A DNA stretch of 64,000 bases from positions 6,983,361 through 7,047,360 of the forward strand of contig CM041200.1 in the NCBI GenBank assembly GCA_023078555.1. Reading direction: 5' to 3'. The translations under genes and the position numbers were made by a program. This document shows positions 1 through 9,815 of the stretch, in pieces (the stretch's first letter is position 1; each line of letters opens with the position of its first letter). The notes under the pieces are model-generated. The model had not been told where the DNA came from. It did not search any database and was given only the letters and a program-made list of their open reading frames with translations. The DNA comes from Ulva prolifera (Eukaryota > Chlorophyta > Ulvophyceae > Ulvales > Ulvaceae).

Positions 1-948
1 CCTGCCGTGTTCCAGCGGCTCGACGGGCCTGCCGCGCCGGCGATGCAGCGCGACTGGGACTGCATCCGCGGCGTCTTGCCCGACGTCGAGGAGTGGGTCA
101 CGAAGGTCTCCGACAAGATCGACGGTGGCTCACCGGCGGACTTCTCCAGCAAAGGAGTGCGTCATGTTCTCTCCTTTTTGCAGCATGTAGTGTCTAGGTC
201 CATGGGTGACAAGGCCGGCAAGGCGTTCCTGGATGGCATGGACTTGAGCACAGAGGCAGGCAGGCTCGGTGCTGCTCGAGTGCGCAGTGCCCGCGGTGCC
301 CCTGGCAGCGCCTTCTTGTCCGCCCTCCCTAGCCGGCGGCGGCTGTACACCACCATCGGTAACCACTCCCTCACCACCATCCTCCGCCACCGCCTCGGTG
401 AGCGAGTCAGCGGCCCCGTGGAGATGCCGCCATGCGATTGCTCCGGCGAGAGCGTCGGACGCGGAGACCATGCTATGCTGTGTACCCGACACAACAAGGA
501 TATTTCGTCGCGCCATGATGATTTTGCTCTTGCAATGCGCCATCTTCATTCTTGTGCTTCGGTGACAACGAGCATGGAGCCGCCGTATGGCGGCGTGCAT
601 GGGGAGCACAGAGCAGGGGCCGTGGGGGAGCACCGAGCGGACATCCTCGCGATCTTGACGGGGGGGCGTCATGTCATAGTGGACGTGACGGTGACGCACC
701 CGCTCGGGAAGAAAGCTTTGAGTAGGGGGTCGCACCGGGAGGATGCCTCAGCGGCGAAGGTCGCGGAGACGCTCAAGCGGAATGATTGGGAGAAGTTTGC
801 TGATAAGCCGCAGTATGAGTTTGTTCCGTTTGCCGTTGAGTCCTATGGGAAGTTCGGGCCGCGGGCTGAGGAGTACATCAGGGAGTTGGGTGAGATTGCT
901 GCGGCATCAGGCCGGGTCTCCAAGTCAGTGTTTTTGAGGAATGCGTAG
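1..948 (+). CDS. C-terminal part of a non-LTR retrotransposon polyprotein (restriction-enzyme-like endonuclease region), 5' end off window
   Basis: An open frame enters from the left edge and stops at 946-948, so only the last 313 or so residues are seen. It carries a CDC...H(x)nC...RHN cluster (about residues 144-164) like the Cys/His knuckle that follows the reverse transcriptase in many non-LTR elements. A PD-(D/E)XK-like pattern follows: RADILAIL, a short loop, then VIVDVTVTHP near residues 213-235. Established knowledge: this layout marks LINE-like elements that use a restriction-enzyme-like endonuclease for target-primed reverse transcription. The reverse transcriptase itself would lie left of the window. 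No initiator is visible and the apparent first codon is only a GTG inside the frame. The 3' UTR that follows recurs elsewhere in the window, which supports a transposon. Alternative: another PD-(D/E)XK protein. Confidence 0.65.
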   Translation, partial: PAVFQRLDGPAAPAMQRDWDCIRGVLPDVEEWVTKVSDKIDGGSPADFSSKGVRHVLSFLQHVVSRSMGDKAGKAFLDGMDLSTEAGRLGAARVRSARGAPGSAFLSALPSRRRLYTTIGNHSLTTILRHRLGERVSGPVEMPPCDCSGESVGRGDHAMLCTRHNKDISSRHDDFALAMRHLHSCASVTTSMEPPYGGVHGEHRAGAVGEHRADILAILTGGRHVIVDVTVTHPLGKKALSRGSHREDASAAKVAETLKRNDWEKFADKPQYEFVPFAVESYGKFGPRAEEYIRELGEIAAASGRVSKSVFLRNA

Positions 949-1140
949 AAGTTGCTTTCGTGTGTGCTGCAGAAGGGCAATGCGGAATATGTATGCGCAC
1001 ACGCTGACGGCCGTCGCCCGGTCGTGCGGCAAGAATTTCACTCAGGGCCTTGATGTGCCGGTGGATGCCTTTCTGGGTTGAGAGCTCTGTTCCTAGAGCG
1101 TCTGATGGACTTGATTTTGGCTGATGTCCGGGTTGTGGGC
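949..1140 (+). mobile_element. 3' untranslated region of the non-LTR element
   Basis: The sequence after the stop codon, notably about 1058-1140 (around CTGGGTTGAGAGCTCTGTTC and later GTCCGGGTTGT), aligns with the reverse complement of about 18290-18375 and, more loosely, with 24745-24810. Those copies continue to an end of the form GGCCCGGTATGTGTAAC, which is not found here. This copy therefore appears cut off or interrupted near 1140. Confidence 0.55.
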
Positions 1141-2088
1141 TTGGGCAGAGAAGAGGCTAAAGTCGCGGGTGAGCTGATCTGACACTGTCCGCCTGATGAA
1201 CTTGCGAGTGGTGCCGCCATGTTGCTGGCCTGTGCGTGGACAGGCTTGAGCGGCGCGCAGCCCTTTGTGCTTCCTTGGCGCTTGCTTCCGGCCGCCTCCG
1301 CGTCCCTTTGCCGCTCTGCCGGCGCCACCGCGGCTCGTGCCGGCGCCTGGGGCGGCGGCTGCGGGCTGGGCGGGCTGCTCGCGCGTGCCGGCACCCGCTC
1401 CAGATGCTGATTGTTCAGCGGTGGCTGCAGGCGGGTCGGCAGGGGCGGGCTGGGCTGGCGGCGGGGGTGGTGGCGGGGGAAGGTCCGGCTGTGGCTCCTC
1501 CACGGGGTGCGCGGCGCCTGCGCTAGCTGTGGCTCCACGGTCGGCGGGTTCATCATTGGCGGGAATCGGGCGGTTGGAAGATGGTCGGTGCGCTGGTGGT
1601 GCATCTGTAGGCGTCGCTGCTCCGGTGGCTGCTGCAGGGGTGGGCGCTGGGGCTGGCGTGGCTGATGTGCTTGACGGACCTTCAGCAGCTGGAGCAGCGT
1701 TGGTTGCTTCTTCAGTGCAGGGAGGTTCCTCAGAGCAGCTCCGGGAGGGCTGGCCCGAGAGAGCACCGGGATCCTCTCTCAGCTTCGCCCTCAGCGACCG
1801 CGGAGCGCTAGCTGGCACAGAATCAACTCGTAACTTGGTTGCGAGCTGCTTCTGGAGCCGGCTAGCGGCTGCAGGCGGTTGCTTTGGAGTATCATCTGCT
1901 TTGCTGTTCTCAGCGTCGACCTCTGTGTGGCTGCCTTGCAAGTAGCACTCGCCCTCAGATCTTGCTGCTGCTGCTTCATCTTCTGTTTCTGGATGCAGCT
2001 GCGCGCGCTGGAGCTTTATGTGCGAGCGTGCTGGAGCTGCAACGCCTTCAGGCGTCCCAGAGCGCCGTCTCCTCGATGTCGAGGACAT
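1093..2088 (-). CDS. Hypothetical Ala/Pro-rich low-complexity protein
   Basis: An uninterrupted 331-codon frame starts at an ATG at 2088 (MSSTSRRRRSGTPEGV). The N-terminal third is charged, with acidic and Gln-rich stretches. The middle is dominated by Ala, Pro, Thr and Ser and includes an octaproline run. A Gly/Arg-rich patch (GRAAKGRGGGRKQAPRK) lies near residue 260. The last 15 or so codons run antisense into the 3' UTR of the non-LTR element, so the annotated end may be fortuitous. No known domain is recognised. It could be a disordered nucleic-acid-binding protein, a Gag/ORF1-like fragment of another element, or a chance frame in GC-rich DNA. Confidence 0.35.
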   Translation of the reverse strand: MSSTSRRRRSGTPEGVAAPARSHIKLQRAQLHPETEDEAAAARSEGECYLQGSHTEVDAENSKADDTPKQPPAAASRLQKQLATKLRVDSVPASAPRSLRAKLREDPGALSGQPSRSCSEEPPCTEEATNAAPAAEGPSSTSATPAPAPTPAAATGAATPTDAPPAHRPSSNRPIPANDEPADRGATASAGAAHPVEEPQPDLPPPPPPPPAQPAPADPPAATAEQSASGAGAGTREQPAQPAAAAPGAGTSRGGAGRAAKGRGGGRKQAPRKHKGLRAAQACPRTGQQHGGTTRKFIRRTVSDQLTRDFSLFSAQAHNPDISQNQVHQTL

Positions 2089-2541
2089 GCTCTAACAGAG
2101 CGTCGTCATAAAATACAATCCTGGCACATTGTTTTCTTTCTGTGCTTCGCGGGCGGGTTCTTTTGCTCCGCTCCTAGTCGCTTCAAGGACAGAGCCACCG
2201 GGACTGCAACTTGCAGCCACAGCGACAAGGCACCGTCCTGAACGCGAGGTCCTAAACTAAACGCAGCAGTCTATTTCACGAAATAGAAAAAGTATATTGG
2301 CACTGAGGTCACGAGACCGCTCGTGATCCTAAGCGCTGGGCTGCTTAACGGATGTCGTTACAGCGCTCGGAACTTCCTCAGCGCAGCTCAAAATACAGAC
2401 AAACGGACCATAAAACAAAACAAATAAATTAGATGCCAATATCTTCTGCGAATCGTGTTCGCAGGCCTGCGACGCACGGGAGCAGAGTGCCACAGTAGCG
2501 ACACGAAAACAATGGACAAAGAGTCAGGAGTGAAAGAACAT
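2089..2541. other. Intergenic stretch, no gene recognised
   Basis: The stretch holds AT-richer DNA around 2260-2440 with no convincing coding frame. It separates the low-complexity frame from the broken 3' end of the copia element. I looked here for the copia 3' LTR (a copy of 8568-8920) and did not find it. Confidence 0.5.
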
Positions 2542-2609
2542 CTGGATGGACAGTGCGCCCACTGGATGGACAGTGCCCCCACAAACGTCTGGATGGACAG
2601 TGCGCCCAC
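2542..2609. repeat. Three imperfect units of a 21-bp minisatellite
   Basis: The unit CTGGATGGACAGTGCGCCCAC occurs at 2542-2562, 2562-2582 (one G to C change) and 2589-2609. It lies exactly where the copia RNase H reading frame loses homology, so it marks or follows the truncation point of that element. Confidence 0.8.
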
Positions 2610-3229
2610 AACACCTGTGAACAGGCCCGAACAATCATACCAGATACACTTTTCAGATCAGCAGAATTTGCAAAGTCCGCATCCGAAAAAGCTTCTAGCA
2701 AACACCCATGTCCCACAGAGCCTATAAATCTTATTCTTAAGTTCTTTGTGGACTGCAGGTATCTCAGAACATGTTGCTCGGCAGACCAATGTTCCTTTAG
2801 ACTACTAGACATGTGCCGGGCCAAGGCATGTGCCACATAGCTCAGGTCAGGTCATGTCACTCCTGCAATATACTGGATGCTCCCTACAGCACCCATGAAC
2901 CTGGAATGCTCAGCAGGACTGGCTTGCTCTCCAGGTCAGGATGCTCTTTCGCACTCCTTAGCAGTTGCCGCGGCACTAAGGGAGTGGGAGATTTACAACA
3001 GTCAAACATATTATACTTGTTTAGCAGCGTCTGGATTTTGGTACGTTGTGTCTGTCATAAGCAAGGACCTATGCGCAGCATTCATCAAGCTAGCTAGTGG
3101 GCTGCAGAGTCGTTACCTGTGGAGCACTCAGGTCGTACGTCGGCAATGCACAGATCAGGGGATGTACTGTAATGCAGTGAGGCAATACAGGAACCACGGA
3201 AGACTGTAAGAGAATGGTTACAGTAGACT

Positions 3230-3448
3230 TGGAGGCACATGACTATATGCCACCGATCAGTGAAGTCTACAGCGGTCATAATCACAGTGACCGCACACAA
3301 TCCTCACATGGATTGTGCTGGATTATGCTCATGCATATGATCATGCATATGTCCTAACATAACAGGAGTTGGGCCCGGGGCCACCACACTCATGTGCGTA
3401 CTTGCACGTCATGCATTGTGTCCCAGGATGGACCTCATTTATGACAGT
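3230..3448 (+). repeat. 219-bp dispersed repeat, copy A (inverted relative to 9596-9814)
   Basis: This block is about 90% identical by eye to the reverse complement of 9596-9814. It interrupts the copia polymerase gene just after the RT domain. Ignoring the last two bases it begins TG and ends CA, as a solo LTR would, and it contains the near-palindrome ATGCATATGATCATGCATAT. I see no target duplication around it. Confidence 0.8.
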
Positions 3449-4025
3449 GTCATTGTGACTGTTTTGGCCTTTCGATCACGCATGATCTCAGTGCCAAGTG
3501 CCCAAGACAGGTCACCTAGGTCTCTACATTCAAATTTCGTGAGAATGACACTGATGATTTCCTGCAGCCCCGCAGAGCAACCGAAAATGAATAAATCATC
3601 TACCCACATAAAAATAAAGCATCGACCGACATATAGTCCAGGATCACTTTGTGCGCACACAAATCCCAGTTCAGCCAAGACCTTGACTAAAGCTTTATGC
3701 CACTCGCGAGCGGCTTGCTTCAGGCCATACAGAGTCTAATGCAATTTCCATACACGTGCTGTCACGTCTGTAAAGTACGGGGGCTTCAACGAAAACCTCT
3801 TCCATCAGGTCACCGTTCAGAAAAGCACATTGTATATCTCTATGCCTAATCTCCAAGTCCTCCTCAGCAGCAATAGACCGCAACATACGCAGTGTCGCGT
3901 AACTACCGACAGGGGACCACGTCTCAGAGACATCTATGCCTTTTACCTGAGAAAAACCACGAGCTACATAACGTGCCTTGTAACGCTGAATCTCGCCCGC
4001 AGGTCCGCGCTTGATCTTGAACACC

Positions 4026-4128
4026 CACTTGCCCGAGATTGCACTAAAGTTACACATACCGGGCCATTGTATGGCAAAGCAAACAAACACATCAAGCCAA
4101 CCAACCGATCAGCACACTTGCCCGAGAT
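4026..4128 (-). mobile_element. 5'-truncated LINE tail inserted in the copia RT gene, with 14-bp target duplication
   Basis: CACTTGCCCGAGAT occurs at 4026-4039 and again at 4115-4128. The 75 bp between, read on the minus strand, are the 3' end of the non-LTR family (TTTGCCATACAATGGCCCGG followed by TATGTGTAAC). The duplication repeats the codons for AISGK of the copia polyprotein. Removing one copy plus the insert rejoins the conserved KKAISGK and KWVFKIKRG segments. This is a classic target-primed insertion, and it occurred after the copia element had landed. Confidence 0.85.
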
Positions 4129-7100
4129 AGCTTTCTTACCCGCAGGCAGATAGCACAACACAAAAGTCCCGTGCTCACCCAGTGCTTCCACCTCCTCCTG
4201 CATGGCACGCAACCAAGCATCCCCGTCTGCACCCGCGAGTCCTTCCTTCGTAGAAGGCAGATCAGAGTCGGAAGGCTTCTGCTTCCTAGCGGCAGCTGCT
4301 CTGCGCGACCCACGACGCTGAGCACTATGCTGCACACTAGACTCCAACTGCTGATGCTTCAGGCCTGCACCGGACACTCCACAGTCAGCCGCGGCTAATG
4401 TGTCCTGATTGCAGCCTGGAGACTTAATGTCAGCTACTACCGTTTCACTACTAGCAATATCAGAGCCCGCGGGCTCATGCACAGCAGCTACATCCTCAGC
4501 CAAAGGAACAAGGCGTCTGCATACAAGAGGATTGACTTTGATAGGAGGCAAAGCAGCTGGAATAGCTCTTACCTCATTAGGCAAATCAACCCCAACAGCG
4601 GCGGAGGGGGCAGCCTGGATCTCTCCCCCTAATTCGGATCCGGACTCCATCTCAATTTCATCTGACTCATCCTCCCAGGAAGGTCTCAGCCCCTCAGCCC
4701 CTCGCAGGGGCTTAGCTACTGCTCCCGCGCCAGATGCTGAGGCCACAGCCGAACTACTCCCTGAGCGGACCCGCAGAGCCTCGCGATTATGATGAGCCGC
4801 AGCCCGTTCATCATCGCGGATGGTGTACTCCATATCATCTGCTTCGTCCTCGTCGTAGACGCCTGGGCTGTCGTCATCATCATCTTCGTCCATTGGATCA
4901 TCAGACGACGGCGCAGGCAAGGCAGGTTAAATGCAGCTTCGATGCCACGGTCATGGAGCTGCGCATTGCGAGTCACCACATACTCAACAGTGCGTGCTGG
5001 AGGGGCCCCAGATAGGCGCGCCTGGCCTGGGACCCGAGGACGAACGTCAACGTCAGGGTGGGCAGCTGCACGAGCAATCGCACGCGTGCGATGCATGGTG
5101 TGCCTGGCCACCTCCGGTGTGTCCCGCGCAGGGTCACGCCGGAGCACCGCAGTAGAGGAGCCTGCGCCGAAACGCGGAGAGTACACTGCCTCATCAGGCA
5201 GTGAGTCATGTCTGAACGTCATGTCCATGACAGGAACCCTACCATGACCTGGGGGGGCGTGCGAGAATTCACGCCGACGTCGCAGCACTCCCCCGTCGTG
5301 TGTGGAGTCAGTCAGGAACGAGGGGACATCACTGTCAGTCACGCGGACACCCTCGTCATCTCCCTCAAAGACAGCCTGTAGGGACTTTGCAGACTCTGCA
5401 GGTTCTCTCTTGTCCACAACAGCGGACGCATCGTACTCACGTACGTGTCGGATCATCTGATCCGTGGTGCGCATGATGTGCCGCACCACCACAACCCTAC
5501 CCCCAGGAACAGCCTGGGCGTACACACGCTGCATGCTGGGCCCCAGCCCTGCACCAACCCAGTATGCGACCATACCCCGCGCGGACAACTTTCGCAGATT
5601 GTCATCCCTAGGGTACGCATACACCTCAACCCCCCATGGGCGCTGCTGCTTCACCAAATCATGGAACACCTCAACGGAGGTGTCTCTGAAAAAATTCATG
5701 TAGGGAATAATATCCCTGTCACAAGACCTAGTCAAAAACTCGTCCAGTTCGGTCATTGTGAGCAACTCCCACTTGCGCTTCTCCTCCTCCCGCAACTTAT
5801 CAAGTTCGGCCTTTTTCATGCGCTTATTAGCCTGCTCAGCCTGTTGTACATCCGCAGCTGTATTGGCGTCACGCTGAGCTTTCTGGGCCTTCATCATTAT
5901 TGCCAACTTGTCATGGTACAGCGCCGAGCATGGCGTGAGATTGTGACCATGGATGACACTGGCAAGACATTCAACCCACAAGAACAGAGGGAGACCGCTC
6001 GCAAGCAGTACAGCCCGGACTGCCTCGAAGGCAATACCGATCCTCCGCTCGATCATGCCATTACAGCGATGATCAGCTGTGGGGGTGGTGCGGTGAGTAA
6101 TGCCACGACGCTGGAGGTAGAGTTTTAAGGCTTCAACCATGAACTCTCCCCCTTTGTCGGTGTGTAGGATGCGCACACCCGGTTCATCTGGCTTCACCAC
6201 ATTCACCCGAATGCGCTCAATGATGTAAGAGATCATGGCCGCGGCCTCACTCTTCTTACGCAAACCGACAATGAAAGTGTAACGAGTGAAGGCGCACATC
6301 ACAAACAAAAATTATTTCACACCGCCGATCCCAACTGGAGTGATGGGATCAGCCAAATCAGCATGCAATTGCTCGCCAGGGTATTTCGCCTGGCCTAAGA
6401 ACTCACAATTATTGGCTGAAATTTTGCCCGCAGGCACTTTGCCAATTCTGCAGCCGTGACAACGATTTCCCATTGGCTCGGGGTCAACTTTCAAATTCAA
6501 GTCACCATAAAATTCACTATTTCACTGCATCAGCTTTAAAACCCACGTCGACTGGTGAAACGACAAATGAACTAGGAATGCAGGTTCCAGCAAGTAACCA
6601 TCATGTGGGACCACAGCTCCCCCATCATTGGGGCGCTTCAGGTCAATCGCCACAGCGGCTACATGACACCACTGCTGTTGATCCTCCACAACAAAGGATG
6701 GGCTGCTCTAGTTGGACCAGACCACTCCCCTATTGACGGGATGGCCCTCCAGATTAGGCTTCTTGATGGAACACATCTTCAATGCGAAGACACGACACTT
6801 ATCCTCATCTTGCTCCAGGTATTTGGACGCATCCTCGATACCAGTAGCCATGTCTCCGACCCCGGGGACATACAACACACTATCTACGCGTGTCTAAGTA
6901 CATTTGCTCGTGACGAAGACCCATAGTACTCAGTATGTTGTACGGACACTCAGGAGCATAGTACACACCCGGGATTTCCACATCCAGAGGATGCTTATTC
7001 CCATGCTCATCCACATAAGTGCCAGGTTCACCTAAATGGTTCCCCTGCCCATAACGGGGATCTTGCGTGGTCCCGCGGGATTGGCAGTCCTCTAGCATGG

Positions 7101-8567
7101 ACCACTTTCGGTAAACATGTCGCGATTGCCCACAATGTGAATGTCAGAACCGCTGTCGATAATGAAATTCCACGGTTTCAACGCATCGTGATCCGGAAAT
7201 TCTTCAGGCAGTTCTACAACGCACACATCTTTGGCCGGAGCCTATTTGCGCTGGGGGCAGTTTGCATGCATGTGTCCCGCCTTCTTGCAGAAGAAGCAGG
7301 TCCCGGTCTCCTCGCGAGGAGCCTTGCCAGCGTCGAGCGCGGCAACTGCAGGACCTTCACCTCGCTGCTGATTGCGCCAGCCATGGCCTAGTTTGCCCGC
7401 GGGCATTCCAGACATAGCTTGCAGCCGCTGCTGCTTGAGCAAATCAGCATGCTCAGTCAATCATGACATAATGACGTGTGGGGAAGAGTGGAGAACTTCG
7501 CCGCGCACGTCGTTGAAATCCTCCCCCACTTCTAAAAGCTTAAAACGAAGCCATCGCTGGCCCTCATCGGCACCCAGTGCCTCCAGTTGAGTGTACACAC
7601 TCATCACATCACCACAGTAAGACCCAACGTCTCTATTTTTCTGTGACAATGAGTTGAAGCGACTCCACAGCGTGTGGATCTCGGCTTCAGTGCTAGGCCT
7701 ATACTTTGCAGTCAGGTAGGCCCATGCTTCGCACAGGTGTGACATGCGATAGACAGTGGTCCTATCCGCGTCAGGCAAAGACATGAGGACTTGAGTCCTT
7801 GCTCTAGCGTGGACACGTTGTTCGTCCGCAGACGGTGCGTACTGCAACAGATAGTCTAACTTAAACTGATCTAACCACGAAAAGACATTCTGCTCGTACG
7901 CAACGAAGCTTTCGGTCTTAAAATTCCATTCAGGCAGTTTTCCTTTTGACAAATCAGGCTCGTTACGTCCCCGAGATGCATGCGGCTTTTCGGTCAACGT
8001 CTCGAGTGTGATGAAAGACTCAGTGTGACCATGATTGTTCACAACGTGAGAGGAAAAAGGCACCTGCTGGCTGCTCTGCCTAGTCTAGGAAGAGGGACGT
8101 GGTCGGATAACTCGTCCGCCACGAAGCAACATGCCGGCGAGCTGTTCTCCGTCGGGAAGTTGATGGCCAGCGTCCCCGTAGACGAATGGCTGCTGATCAG
8201 CCTCGTCTTGCCTCTCCTCGTGAGGAGAGTTGGCGGTAGAGAGATTGAGGTTAGACATCATGCACTAGGACGGATGGTAGTTTGTTGCGCGCAGCGACTA
8301 ACCGATGGGATGGCTCACAAGCCGACAGGTTGAGAAAATAAGCGAACGCATTCGCTTTTCCCAGCGCTGATCATTAAAAAACAAGCTTCTCGAATTGTAT
8401 ATAATAACAATATGCTACGAGATCGCTTAATGATACTTGCGCTTGTGACCGCGGTCTGAGCGCCGGCAGAACAGTGGAATGCCCGCCGTGTCTCCGCACA
8501 GACTTTGGCCGGCGGCTTCCTGAACAAGACCATAAAACAGACAATACGCTAACATTCATCGATACCA

Positions 8568-8920
8568 TGTCAGAAAGGCTATCCATCCGCAAGTTGAACA
8601 CGCAGTCTTACATCAGGTGAAGTCAGGAGGCCAGCATTTCGTACCTACTGCGCACAGAGGTAGAACCAGAGAGATGCTGAGGGGAGAAAGGATACTGCTA
8701 GTACCGTGAAACAGTGAAAAGAATGGTTACAGATCATAGTTTGCACATCCTTATAAACACACTGAAAACTCAAGGTTACGCCGGGAAACCCTCGCAGGAT
8801 CTCCCTCACTACATCGAGACAATCCTGCTGGCGGCTTACCCCTGCACTGGATCCGCGGATCGTTCGTGCATGGATGCACCTATCACCACACTGCTGCCCG
8901 TAGGCGCATGCATTGTGACA
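8568..8920 (-). mobile_element. 5' LTR of the copia element with adjacent primer-binding site
   Basis: On the minus strand the sequence TGGTATCGATG (8567 downward) fits a primer-binding site for an initiator-Met-like tRNA ending in ATACCA. It directly abuts a CA at 8568. Going up, the block reaches 8920 and carries short inverted ends (TGTCA at 8568, TGACA ending at 8920). Its right part, 8726-8920, is repeated at 11077-11271. The matching 3' LTR is missing, which agrees with 3' truncation. LTR limits are inferred from the end signature and the partial repeat. Confidence 0.6.
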
Positions 8921-9595
8921 ACATCCACATGTTTATATGACAAGGATTGTGTAAATATACCATTCACATTCATGCTTCCAATCGTGACATATGTTGGTGC
9001 TTCAGAGCTACCTACCTCGTTGTCATGTGCAGAGGCGAGGGGTGTCAAGCAGTTGGCCGCGGTTGCAAGGTTGGTGGTGGCAAGGTGCGGGCGAGCACGG
9101 AGTGGTTTGTTCCGGCCATCGCCTTGTGGATACATCATGTATGTGAGTTCTTTTTTGGTAGAGGGAGCCGTGCGGCAACCCCGAGGAAGCAGTGCCTCTG
9201 TGCATGCTTGGGCAAAAGGAACCACGCCCTATGCGATAATTTTCGCAATGTCGAGTCTTCTGTAGACGATCAACAGGAGGAATGGCTGCCCAGTTGCTTT
9301 GTTTCTGTGTCGTGTGCGGTGGGCGGCCTGAAATATTGAGAGGGTGGCGCTATGTGAGGTAACGGAGAGGAATGCGCCCGTGTGGCAGACAACGTCACAA
9401 GGGCCGAAGAAGGAGAACACACTACGCGCTTTGGTGGCACAACTTGCATCACCTCCTCATGCTCATTGTGCTGCTGATGCCTTATGGCGGTTTGTTGCAT
9501 CACATGCGCGTGCGATGTCTCAGTCATAGAGTCGTTTTGGAAGGGAGAGGACCAGGCTGTTGCGGTACGGATCGAAAACAAGCACGAGCACATAG
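8921..9595. other. Intergenic stretch between transposons, no gene recognised
   Basis: There are open frames on both strands but none resembles a known protein. The sequence is a G/T-rich then mixed spacer between the copia LTR and the dispersed repeat. It is probably older transposon debris. Confidence 0.4.
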
Positions 9596-9814
9596 ACTGT
9601 CATAAATGAGGTCCATCCTGGGACACAATGCATGACGTGTAAGTACGCACATGAGTGTGGTGGCCACGGGCCTAGCTCATGTTATGTTAGGACATATGCA
9701 TGATCATATGCATGAGCATAATCCATCACAATCCATGTGAGGATTGTGTGCGGTCACGGTGATTATGACCGCTGTAGACTTGAATGATTGGTGGCATATA
9801 GTCATGTGCCCCCA
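9596..9814 (-). repeat. 219-bp dispersed repeat, copy B
   Basis: Reverse-complement partner of 3230-3448. It ends one base before the LTR of the non-autonomous element at 9816. The two elements may have inserted side by side, or the LTR element may have inserted next to or into this repeat. Confidence 0.8.
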
Positions 9815-9815
9815 A

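Larger units (their letters stand above)
2610..8258 (-). pseudogene. Degenerate Ty1/copia gag-pol
   Basis: Read on the minus strand in canonical copia order. Gag begins at an ATG at 8258 with an in-frame TAG near 8084. A CCHC knuckle (CFFCKKAGHMHANC) lies near 7270-7310. The protease motif IIDSGSDIHIVGNR lies near 7115-7170. The integrase has a CHGC zinc site near 6460, LHADLADP, ILHTDKGGEF and MIERR. Reverse transcriptase has AFLNGDL near 3830 and WVDDLFIFG near 3600. RNase H has AFSDADFANS near 2650. The frame is broken by TAA at 6309-6311 (in place of the usual aromatic residue after GGVK), by a TGA in the conserved TRPD motif near 2850, by frameshifts, and by two insertions (4040-4114 and 3230-3448). 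RNase H stops short of its last motifs at about 2615. The order integrase before reverse transcriptase defines copia rather than gypsy. It cannot be autonomous. Confidence 0.9.

Noticed and set aside
8714-9265. 183-codon plus-strand frame beside the copia LTR
   Set aside because: It overlaps the LTR and repeat-derived sequence and has no domain similarity.
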